Positions 36,124-43,495 of a stretch of 64,000 nucleotides of DNA are shown here, in pieces; position 1 is the first letter of the stretch; every line of letters starts with the position of its first letter. Under the pieces are notes generated by a model. That model had not been told where the DNA came from and did not search any database. It worked only from the letters and a program-made list of their open reading frames with translations. This DNA comes from Chryseobacterium aureum (GTDB taxonomy: Bacteria; Bacteroidota; Bacteroidia; Flavobacteriales; Weeksellaceae), in NCBI RefSeq assembly GCF_003971235.1, contig NZ_CP034661.1, forward strand, positions 1,178,001 to 1,242,000. Direction: 5' to 3'. The position numbers and the translations under genes are program-made.

Positions 36124-36582
36124 TTAATCCCAATCGTCATCATGGCCGTGGCCGCGGTGTTTATTCTGTTTTTTATAGTATTTTTCCTGATTTTTGTAAT
36201 ACTTTTCCTGTTGTTTACGGTATTTTTTATAATCATTTTTATTTCTTCCGTAGACAATGACCGGGTTTTGGCCTCTGTAATATTTCTTTTTAAAGATAGT
36301 ATACTTCTCTCTACCCATGATTCTTTCCAGCTCAGCATAGCGGTCTCCCCTCCATCTTCCCGGGTCAACAACATATACTCTGTTCCAGGTATCATAATCA
36401 CGATATCTGTCATTCAAAACATAAATCTGATTGGCTTGTGTAGTAGAAAGCAGCAGATCAGCAACTACCTGTTGCCAGTTAAGATCTGAAATACTTCTTC
36501 TATAATCATTATAATAGTCCGATTGGGCATAGCTCAAACTAAATGTCCCAATCAAAAATGCTGTCAGTATTAACTTTTTCAT
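36124..36582 (-). CDS. exported basic repeat-rich protein of unknown function
   Basis: From ATG 36582 (MKKLILTAFLIGTFSLSYAQ) the product has 152 residues with a clean signal peptide. The mature part is rich in Tyr, Asp and Arg. Residues about 105-140 form an imperfect Lys/Tyr/Gln repeat (KKYRKQQEKYYKNQEKYYKKQNK), followed by HRGHGHDDDWD, a possible metal-binding end. The MFNLKRNE extension is rejected because it precedes the signal. No family name is offered; similar short secreted proteins occur in Chryseobacterium. Confidence 0.75.
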   Translation of the reverse strand: MKKLILTAFLIGTFSLSYAQSDYYNDYRRSISDLNWQQVVADLLLSTTQANQIYVLNDRYRDYDTWNRVYVVDPGRWRGDRYAELERIMGREKYTIFKKKYYRGQNPVIVYGRNKNDYKKYRKQQEKYYKNQEKYYKKQNKHRGHGHDDDWD

Positions 36583-36654
36583 TTCATTCCTCTTTAAATT
36601 AAACATGAAGACCTAGTCAATTAAAGTGCCAATTCGTAATCAGAAATGCCAAAA

Positions 36655-36690
36655 TTTGTTAAAAAAACCACAAACAACTGATTATCTTTG
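36655..36690 (+). promoter_or_regulatory. possible promoter with TATCTTTG -7 box
   Basis: TATCTTTG at 36683-36690 with a TTTG element at 36655-36658. It would drive a long leader containing the ATCTTTT array, ending at the GNAT gene. The assignment is tentative. Confidence 0.4.
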
Positions 36691-36830
36691 AAGCATTTCC
36701 CTTTTTATAATAAAATTATTGAATCTTAATTATTTTAAAACGGTGATCAGCCTGCGAATCACTATCCGTTTTTGACTAAAACAGCAGACACTTATCCCGA
36801 TTAACTATTGAGTACAGATATTTAAGGATA

Positions 36831-36927
36831 ATCTTTTATCTTTTATCTTTTATCTTTTATCTTTTATCTTTTATCTTTTATCTTTTATCTTTTATCTTTT
36901 ATCTTTTATCTTTTATCTTTTATCTTT
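36831..36927. repeat. heptanucleotide tandem repeat (ATCTTTT) x13.9
   Basis: Thirteen perfect copies of ATCTTTT (36831-36921) plus six bases of a fourteenth. It lies in the 457-base gap upstream of the GNAT gene and 136 bases before its ATG. Perfect long arrays are prone to slipped-strand length change. Confidence 0.97.
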
Positions 36928-37063
36928 CCATTTATGCTATAAAATTCGTTAAGATTCCCAAAAATTATTATTTGATATGATTTAATTTCGTAATTTTAAT
37001 GGAGAGAATGGTTTTTAATGATACTTTCTCAATTATTTTTAATCAACCCAATCTTACATTGCT

Positions 37064-37351
37064 ATGGAAAATATAAAGTTTCAGGTGTCTCCATATCAGG
37101 ATGAATTACAGTTATTGATAGATGATAAAAAGGCAGGTTATATGTCCATAGAGGTTGACGGAAGACTGCTTATCGTATTTTACACAAAGCTTGATGAGGA
37201 GCGTGAAGGAAAAGGCTATGCCAAGCTATTGCTGGATGAGCTTGTGCGCTATGCCGAGGAAAAAGATTTGCTTGTAGACCCGGAATGTGATTTTGTGAGA
37301 CAGCAGTTTGAAAATCATCCTGCCAGATATAAAGACATATGGCATGCCTGA
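37064..37351 (+). CDS. small GNAT-like N-acetyltransferase (YjdJ/Gtn type)
   Basis: A 95-residue protein of the short acetyltransferase family PF14542 type: GYMSIEVDGRLLIVFYTKLDEEREGKGYAKLLLDELVRYAEEKDLLVDPECDFVRQQFENHP. REGKGYAKLL corresponds to the acetyl-CoA loop (R/QxxGxG/A). Substrate is unknown. It is convergent with the MBL gene, whose stop codon directly follows this gene's stop. Confidence 0.88.
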   Translation: MENIKFQVSPYQDELQLLIDDKKAGYMSIEVDGRLLIVFYTKLDEEREGKGYAKLLLDELVRYAEEKDLLVDPECDFVRQQFENHPARYKDIWHA

Positions 37352-38440
37352 TCAGCTTTCCCACCAGACAGGAAATTGCTGGTCCTTCTGATTCAGATCC
37401 ACTACCTCTCCTATCATGGGAGTGAGGATATTCAGCTTTTGTTGCTTACCAAGAGCCGTTATCTTTTGCAAAGGTTCATTCCATGGATGAAGTGCTAACG
37501 CAAATTTTGCAGCGTGCACCGAAATAATCTTTCGCGCGTTCAGGTCAATAGCAGCCTGAATAACATCTTCCGGTAATGTGTGGATATACCTCCATGCTTC
37601 TCCATATTGCCCATTCTCAAGAACAGCATAATCGAAAGGGCCATATTCTTCACCTATAGCTTTAAAATGGGAATCATAACCGCTGTCTCCTCCTAAGAAA
37701 ATTCTCTTGGTGGGAGTTATCAGCACGTACGAGCTCCAAAGGGTATCATTCTGCCTGATCCTCCTTCCGGAAAAGTGCCTGGCAGGGGTAAAAACAATTT
37801 TTATCGTATTTTTCAGATGAACTTCTGCACCCCACTCCTCTTCAATAAGCTTATCCCCAGCATACCCCCATCTTTCCAGATGCGCACCTACCCCCAACGG
37901 TATAATAGCCATTCCCGTTTTTTCTCTGATGAATTCTACCGTTGGATAATCCAGATGGTCAAAATGATCATGGGTTATCACCAGATAATCGATGTCAGGA
38001 ATATCTTCAGGTTTAAAAATATCTGCTCCTTTAAAGGCTTTATTAAAATATTTAAAGGGTGAACCATATAAACTCAATACCGGATCAATCAGGAAGGAAA
38101 CACCATCTGTCTGCAGATAATAAGATGAATGTCCTAACCAGATCAATACATCCTGATTTTTATCTAATTTTTTTAAATCGGTATGAATGGAAGGGATTTC
38201 TTTTAAAGGCTTTAACAGCGGATCTTTTTTGCCTAAAAAGAAGTCATAGGTCACTTTTGACATGCTGTACCCTTCGGTAATAGAAGGTGTATGGCTGATA
38301 TTCTGAAACTGTCTTTTCTTATAACGTTCCGACTGTCTGATCCTTTTCAGCCTTTCTCCTTTTGGTCTCCCCCAAACGCCTTCATATTGATCACTATAAA
38401 AAAAACAGCCGTCAAAACAGCTACAGTCGTAATAATCCAA
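37352..38440 (-). CDS. MBL-fold metallo-hydrolase (UlaG/NAPE-PLD-like) with disrupted N-terminus
   Basis: The 362-residue frame has the family core: GRPKGERLKRIRQS, LIWLGHSSYYLQTDG, THDHFDHLD (metal site), TPARHFSGR, FLGGDSGYDSH and ISVHAAKFALALHPW. It matches NAPE-phospholipase-D/UlaG-like lipid or sugar-phosphate hydrolases. The first 20 residues (from a TTG codon, Cys-rich) are unlike the family. In another frame, ATG 38448 opens a good membrane helix (MIYWIITTVAVLTAVFF) that would join the core if the run of eight A at 38398-38405 had nine. So a single-base indel probably broke the membrane anchor. Otherwise intact. Confidence 0.83.
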   Translation of the reverse strand: MDYYDCSCFDGCFFYSDQYEGVWGRPKGERLKRIRQSERYKKRQFQNISHTPSITEGYSMSKVTYDFFLGKKDPLLKPLKEIPSIHTDLKKLDKNQDVLIWLGHSSYYLQTDGVSFLIDPVLSLYGSPFKYFNKAFKGADIFKPEDIPDIDYLVITHDHFDHLDYPTVEFIREKTGMAIIPLGVGAHLERWGYAGDKLIEEEWGAEVHLKNTIKIVFTPARHFSGRRIRQNDTLWSSYVLITPTKRIFLGGDSGYDSHFKAIGEEYGPFDYAVLENGQYGEAWRYIHTLPEDVIQAAIDLNARKIISVHAAKFALALHPWNEPLQKITALGKQQKLNILTPMIGEVVDLNQKDQQFPVWWES

Positions 38441-38620
38441 TAAATCATTGATACAAAATAAGTATCAAATGTATCAACTTTTAGTTTGAAATGAAAATTT
38501 ATTCCATCCTACTATAATTTTTAACTAAATTTATCAGGAATTTTGGAAAATTTATCATTCATTTAAGTCAGGATTAATTTTAAACTTTCTATTTTAGCAC
38601 CTTAAAAAAACTCAAATACA

Positions 38621-40159
38621 TTGAAAAATTATTCGGTAATATTTCTTCTCGCTATTTTTTCGTCCTGTGCCTCTATAAAAAAACACAACGAACAGCGGGC
38701 TTCATGTATTCCACCGGAGCAACTTAAAGAAGATGTGGACTTTGCGTATTCAAAATTACAGCAAATGCACCCTCAGTTATACTGGTACATTCCCAAGAAG
38801 GAATTGGAACATAAGTTTGATAGTCTTAAACAGACCATTACCGAGCCTCTTACTCCACTTCAGTTTTATTTTAAACTTCAGCCAGTGATCGCAGGAATCC
38901 GTGAAGGACACCTTTCACTGAGAATTCCCAGAAAGAAATTCACCAAAAAGGAGTATAAAAGGCTGGAGCACCAGAAAGGAATGTTCAGCCGTTTTGAATA
39001 TTATATTAAAGGAAATCAGATGTATATTGTTCAAAACAGAGATTCTATAGAACATATCCAGCCCGGTACTGAAATTTTATCTATTAACAGCGTTCCTGTT
39101 TCAGAGTATATAAAGAAATACAGAAGCCTGATCAGCAGTGATGGTGACAATACCACTTTCTATCCTTACTTTTTGAAAGACCTGTTCTTTAATTTTTATA
39201 CCGCAGAAAATGGTTTTGGCAGTAAGGCGACCCTTGAAACACTCTATCAGGGGGAGAGAAAAACCTATACTTTAACGAGAGAAATCAAGTCTGATTCTGA
39301 CCTTGAAAAAGACAAGGAAATGAAGAAAAAGACTCAGGAAAAGAAGCTGAATGATTATGTAGCAGCAAGCAATTCTTACAACAGAAGTTTTACATTTCTG
39401 GATAAGGACAGTACGATTGCCTACATTAAAGTAAAAAGTTTCTCCAGAGATTATTCTGATGAATTTTATAAAAAAACTTTTGCCACGATCAATGAAGCAA
39501 AGTCCCCCTACCTCATCATAGATGTCCGAAATAACTACGGGGGTTCTCTTTATGAAATCAATAACCTCTATTCTTATTTGGCAGAAGCGCCCTTTACATT
39601 AATTAAGCCTTCTCAGCTAACGTCCAGAACCGTTCCTTTACGCACAAATTATTTCAGAAAAAGCAACCCTTTGGAATATGCACTAAAAAGTATTGCGTAC
39701 CCAAGCTACTTTTTTGCACAGACTTTCAGCACGTATAAGAAAGATGGAAAAGTTTTCTATAAAATGAAAGCCGATAAGCCCACAAAACCTAATAAAGCTG
39801 CCTTCCATGGAAAAGTTTTTGTACTGATTAATGGCGGAAGCTTCTCGGCATCTTCTATTATTACGGCTAAGCTTAAGAATGATAAAAGAGCTACGCTTGT
39901 AGGGGAAGAAACCGGCGGGGCCAATGACGGCACAGTGGCAGGCTTTTATTCTTACCAGAAGCTGCCCAATTCTGAAATCCGGTTTCCTATCGGATTACTT
40001 TTAGTACAGCCTAATATCAACTTTTCAGACTCCCGGAGAGGCGTGATTCCGGATGTCACCATTACCGAAAGTCTGCAGGATATTATTGATAAAAAAGATC
40101 CACAACTGGATTGGATAAAAAATGAAATCGCAAAAGAAAAAGAAAATAACGGACAGTAA
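38621..40159 (+). CDS. S41 family (C-terminal processing-like) peptidase lipoprotein
   Basis: The 512-residue protein starts at a TTG codon (no in-frame ATG or GTG lies upstream before a stop) and opens with a lipoprotein signal (NYSVIFLLAIFSSC, Cys at 16). It has a PDZ-like middle (PGTEILSINSVPVSEYI) and a tail-specific protease core: YLIIDVRNNYGGS, LINGGSFSASS with the nucleophile Ser, and KNDKRATLVGEETGG with the general-base Lys area. It is membrane-anchored in the periplasm. Convergent with the ECF module downstream. Confidence 0.9.
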   Translation: MKNYSVIFLLAIFSSCASIKKHNEQRASCIPPEQLKEDVDFAYSKLQQMHPQLYWYIPKKELEHKFDSLKQTITEPLTPLQFYFKLQPVIAGIREGHLSLRIPRKKFTKKEYKRLEHQKGMFSRFEYYIKGNQMYIVQNRDSIEHIQPGTEILSINSVPVSEYIKKYRSLISSDGDNTTFYPYFLKDLFFNFYTAENGFGSKATLETLYQGERKTYTLTREIKSDSDLEKDKEMKKKTQEKKLNDYVAASNSYNRSFTFLDKDSTIAYIKVKSFSRDYSDEFYKKTFATINEAKSPYLIIDVRNNYGGSLYEINNLYSYLAEAPFTLIKPSQLTSRTVPLRTNYFRKSNPLEYALKSIAYPSYFFAQTFSTYKKDGKVFYKMKADKPTKPNKAAFHGKVFVLINGGSFSASSIITAKLKNDKRATLVGEETGGANDGTVAGFYSYQKLPNSEIRFPIGLLLVQPNINFSDSRRGVIPDVTITESLQDIIDKKDPQLDWIKNEIAKEKENNGQ

Positions 40160-40200
40160 TGCATAGAGGTTCGGCGGGCTTTCAGCCCGCCGAACTCTTT

Positions 40201-40791
40201 TTACCTTCTTAATTCTTCCAAAAGATCTTCAATATGTTGTATATACCTTCCGTAATAACGTTGGTACCAGAACTTTCCGACTACATAAAGCAAAAATAGC
40301 CCTATGGTCACTGTACCAATTAAAACGACTGCAATTTTCAGCTCACTCAAAGGTCTGGGCCACGGAATAAATTCCAGTACAATAAGGATCTCGCATACCA
40401 GAAACGGTGCAAAACTGATATAGTAAGAAAGGTAATACTGTTTATTAAGGTTCAGCTGCATTACCAGGTCCTTCAGAGAATCATAGGTTTTTGGTGCAGG
40501 ATTACTGATATCATTATACAATTTAAAAAACTTGCTGAAAAAGAAAACGGTCACAATCAGCATGGAAGCAATTAAAACCGTGATGTACAGTTGAAGTTTG
40601 AATGGTCTGCATACCGAGCATACTAGGAAGGCAAAAACAAAGATTCCTATCATCCACCAGAATTCCACACGCATGTTTTTGCGTATTTTTTCGAGGGGAA
40701 GATTCAGTTTATTTCTCTGTTCAAGGCTTATTTCAGGAGTTTCATCCACAATATCTTCATTCCAGGTATTTTTGAATTCATCTATATTCAT
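40201..40791 (-). CDS. four-helix membrane protein paired with ECF sigma (probable anti-sigma)
   Basis: A 196-residue protein: a cytoplasmic N-terminus (MNIDEFKNTWNEDIVDETPEISLEQR) followed by four hydrophobic helices (about 45-62, 68-87, 120-140, 150-170). It starts 13 bases after the ECF gene stop. The same N-terminal plan (xxFKxxWN...ETPEISLE) occurs in the second module's membrane protein at 42005. The repeated pairing with an ECF factor argues for an anti-sigma role, although no zinc-binding anti-sigma motif is visible. Confidence 0.75.
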   Translation of the reverse strand: MNIDEFKNTWNEDIVDETPEISLEQRNKLNLPLEKIRKNMRVEFWWMIGIFVFAFLVCSVCRPFKLQLYITVLIASMLIVTVFFFSKFFKLYNDISNPAPKTYDSLKDLVMQLNLNKQYYLSYYISFAPFLVCEILIVLEFIPWPRPLSELKIAVVLIGTVTIGLFLLYVVGKFWYQRYYGRYIQHIEDLLEELRR

Positions 40792-40804
40792 CGGAGTACT
40801 GATT

Positions 40805-41314
40805 TTAATGTTGGTTGGTTTTTATTTGGCTTAAGATATCTTTAAGTTTATTTTTTGCCCGGTTCATTTTCACTCTGGCATTTACTTCTGAAATTCCCAT
40901 CTGCTCTGCGATCTGTTTTCCTGAAAAATCTTCAAGATAGTAGAAAATAAAGGCTTTGTCTATAGGGTTAAGCTGATGGATAGCTTTATACATTTCTGTA
41001 AGGCGTTCTTCTTTACGGTAGTCATAGTCTTCCTGAACAATGATCTGGTTAGAAAAATCTTCATGGGCAATAAAGCTTCTTCTTTTTTCAGATTTCAGAA
41101 AAATAATGGCGGTATTCAATGCTATTCTGTATAGCCAGGTCGAAAATTCACTTTCGCCCCGGAAACCGGGAAACGCTTTCCAGAGCTGATAGGTAATTTC
41201 CTGAAAAAGATCATCACGATCCTCTTTTTCAGTCATGTACATTTTAGAAATCTTAAAGATGATTCCTTTATGCTGTTCAATTTGACGTATAAACTCTTGT
41301 TCTGATGAGGTCAT
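40805..41314 (-). CDS. ECF-type RNA polymerase sigma factor
   Basis: A 169-residue ECF factor: region 2 (DRDDLFQEITYQLWKAFPGFRGESEFSTWLYRIALNTAIIFLKSEKRR) and region 4 (LNPIDKAFIFYYLEDFSGKQIAEQMGISEVNARVKMNRAKNKLKDIL). It is a close paralogue of the factor at 42832; both share HKGxxFKISKMYM and IHQLxPIDKA. It forms a two-gene module with the membrane protein downstream. Confidence 0.92.
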   Translation of the reverse strand: MTSSEQEFIRQIEQHKGIIFKISKMYMTEKEDRDDLFQEITYQLWKAFPGFRGESEFSTWLYRIALNTAIIFLKSEKRRSFIAHEDFSNQIIVQEDYDYRKEERLTEMYKAIHQLNPIDKAFIFYYLEDFSGKQIAEQMGISEVNARVKMNRAKNKLKDILSQIKTNQH

Positions 41315-41579
41315 GGGCTTTTACTCTGTAGAGTTAGTTTTCGTTTAAAAAAATTGTTACAGTATTTTTACAAAAGAAATAAAAAAACCCGACAGGAATA
41401 TACTGCCAGGCCTCATTATGTGTTTTTAAATGGTTACCATTTTCTCAGAAATGTATGTACAGAAGTCATTTCATTTTTGGTCTCTGCAGTTAGTAGGAAA
41501 AAAGTAAAAATGTTACATAAAAAACAAATAACCTGATATTTTTTCATATCAGGCCATTCATTTTAGGTATTAAATTCTT

Positions 41580-41942
41580 TTATTGTTTAAAATCTAAGAA
41601 ATTATCTTTTTCAAGATAATGATTCAGTGCTTCTATAAGCTGGGAGGAAGTAACCGCTCTGTGCTGTGTGACAGCAAGATCCACCACGTCCTGAATATTC
41701 TCATCAGAACACATATAATGAAGTTTGTTGTGAAAAACAAAATCAGGTAAGATTTCATTATCATGCTCACCAATATCCAAAGGATCTCCGATAAAAACTT
41801 TCATTTCAGGTTTAAACTCATCTGTTGAAGAGTAAACTGCATAATTATACTCCGGGTCAAAAGAAGCTTTCCGATCCTGCTTATTCTTTACAAGCTCCAG
41901 GAATTCTTCTATAGAGTACATTTGATTTTTAAAATCATCCAT
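41580..41942 (-). CDS. hypothetical acidic protein between the sigma modules
   Basis: A 120-residue soluble acidic protein beginning MDDFKNQMYSIEEFLELVKNKQDRK and ending in helices (ENIQDVVDLAVTQHRAVTSSQLIEALNHYLEKDNFLDF). The final part resembles small immunity-like proteins such as the DUF7716 group, but I cannot name it with confidence. A hairpin (CCTGATAT/ATATCAGG at 41532-41553) follows the gene on the minus strand. It splits the two duplicated ECF modules, so it was either inserted after the duplication or duplicated and lost once. Confidence 0.65.
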   Translation of the reverse strand: MDDFKNQMYSIEEFLELVKNKQDRKASFDPEYNYAVYSSTDEFKPEMKVFIGDPLDIGEHDNEILPDFVFHNKLHYMCSDENIQDVVDLAVTQHRAVTSSQLIEALNHYLEKDNFLDFKQ

Positions 41943-42004
41943 CTGATATTTTTTTACAACTCAATTTTCTAAAGATAGAAATTTTACCGAAGATAAAATA
42001 ATTT

Positions 42005-42820
42005 CTAATTCAGTTTATTTAAAGCCCTCTGTAATGATCCTATATCCACGAAATCAAGCTTTGCTCCCACCATGATGATGATTAAAAGAACCACCGTAAG
42101 AAATAAAATGATTACAAAATACATAGATACGAACCAGATAACTGTATTCAGGATATTTCCTTTAATACCCATTTTATTCATGAAAAATCTTTGTGAGCGC
42201 TCAAACCAAGTTTTTTTCTTTTCAGGTCTTATGCTTACTTCAATTCCGTTAAGCTCATCTACCAGATGTACCACATCATCAATATATCTTCCATACATAT
42301 AATAGATCCAGTACTTAATAATAAAAATTATTAACAGCAGGGTAATCAGGAGACTGATTCCAAAGATGGCAAGATTGTATTCCCTGTCAAAATGGAAATT
42401 AATCTGAATGAGAGACAGGAGAAACCCAAGCGGGATATAGGAAATATAATACGATATATAAATTTCTTTTGAGATGAGAAGCTGGGTCTTAAGATTGAAC
42501 AGATCATAATTGGTATTGATACTGTTCTTCCGGAGCAGCTTGTAGAGTTTCAGAAAACGGGAATAGAAGTAGACAATAATAATAACGGTAAGAATGGTGA
42601 CAAACAAAGAAACCGTTTTAATATTAGAGTCACTGGATGCAAACGGGAAGCTGGTTAAAAGCAGCGGAAGCGTTACAATCATCAGCCAGAACTCTGTCTG
42701 CATATTCACCTTCAGCATCTGCAAAGGAGAATGTATTTCCTTCTGTTTTTCCAGAGAAATTTCAGGGGATTCCTGTCCTGTATCTTTATTCCAAAGTTCT
42801 TTAAAGTTTTCTAACTCCAT
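42005..42820 (-). CDS. membrane protein paired with ECF sigma (probable anti-sigma, paralogue)
   Basis: A 271-residue protein: MELENFKELWNKDTGQESPEISLEKQKEI, four hydrophobic helices in the first 180 residues, then an extra C-terminal part with one more helix (IKGNILNTVIWFVSMYFVIILFLTVVLLI) missing from its paralogue at 40201. It starts 11 bases after the stop of the ECF gene at 42832. The YMYGRYIDDVVHLVDEL segment matches YYGRYIQHIEDLLEEL of the paralogue, and that is where the shorter one ends. Confidence 0.75.
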   Translation of the reverse strand: MELENFKELWNKDTGQESPEISLEKQKEIHSPLQMLKVNMQTEFWLMIVTLPLLLTSFPFASSDSNIKTVSLFVTILTVIIIVYFYSRFLKLYKLLRKNSINTNYDLFNLKTQLLISKEIYISYYISYIPLGFLLSLIQINFHFDREYNLAIFGISLLITLLLIIFIIKYWIYYMYGRYIDDVVHLVDELNGIEVSIRPEKKKTWFERSQRFFMNKMGIKGNILNTVIWFVSMYFVIILFLTVVLLIIIMVGAKLDFVDIGSLQRALNKLN

Positions 42821-42831
42821 TGTTGTATCAA

Positions 42832-43341
42832 TTAATTCGAACCCGTGTCCTGTCTGGTAATGATTTCTTTCAGTTTTTCTTTTGCCCTTTTCAGCTTCAC
42901 CCGTGTATTGACTTCCGTAATTCCCAGCTGTACAGCTATTTCTTTACCCGAAAACCCTTCCAAAAAGAAAAATATAAGAGCTTTGTCTATAGGGCTCAGC
43001 TGATGGATGGCTTCATACATCCGCTTCATATTCATATCATCTGTATCATTATAAGGTTCCTGCCTGGCAATGAGCCCATCTACATTTTGGTTCTGTATAA
43101 AACTACGTTTTTTTTCACTTCTCAGGAATACAATTGCTGTGTTAAGCGCAGTTCTGTACAGCCATGTGGAGAAATCACTTCTCTTTTGAAAATCACCGTA
43201 TGATTTCCAGGCCTGGTAAATGATCTCCTGATAGAGGTCATTCTGATCGTCCTTATTATCCATATACATTTTAGAGATCTTGAAAACCACCCCTTTATGC
43301 TTTTCAATTTTCTCTAAAAATTCTTTTTGTGGTGAAGACAT
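42832..43341 (-). CDS. ECF-type RNA polymerase sigma factor (paralogue)
   Basis: A 169-residue ECF factor (same length as the one at 40805) with region 2 QNDLYQEIIYQAWKSYGDFQKRSDFSTWLYRTALNTAIVFLRSEKKRSF and region 4 LSPIDKALIFFFLEGFSGKEIAVQLGITEVNTRVKLKRAKEKLKEI. It heads the second sigma/membrane module. The residues contacting the -35 box in the last helix differ modestly (NARVKMNRAK versus NTRVKLKRAK), so target promoters may overlap. Confidence 0.92.
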   Translation of the reverse strand: MSSPQKEFLEKIEKHKGVVFKISKMYMDNKDDQNDLYQEIIYQAWKSYGDFQKRSDFSTWLYRTALNTAIVFLRSEKKRSFIQNQNVDGLIARQEPYNDTDDMNMKRMYEAIHQLSPIDKALIFFFLEGFSGKEIAVQLGITEVNTRVKLKRAKEKLKEIITRQDTGSN

Positions 43342-43424
43342 GATTTACACACTGATCCTTAGATGATTTTTATAAAAAAATATCATCCTATTATAACACA
43401 AACTATAATTTCCGGTATTAAGTT

Positions 43425-43468
43425 AAAAAAATCCTCAAAAAACCAAGCAGTTTATTGAGGATTTTTAT
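43425..43468. terminator. bidirectional terminator between gapN and the ECF gene
   Basis: Stem AAATCCTCAA/TTGAGGATTT flanked by A7 on one side and T-rich sequence on the other. It suits the gapN transcript on the minus strand. Confidence 0.75.
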
Positions 43469-43495
43469 TTATGTTAAATTCAGTACCAGTCTGAA

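Noticed and set aside
36831..36927. Possible CRISPR array in the ATCTTTT tract
   Set aside because: The unit is 7 bases with no spacers; it is a simple tandem repeat. No cas genes are in the window.
41354..41536. 60-residue plus-strand frame between the sigma modules
   Set aside because: Basic, low-complexity, no start signal or family; the stretch reads better as non-coding.
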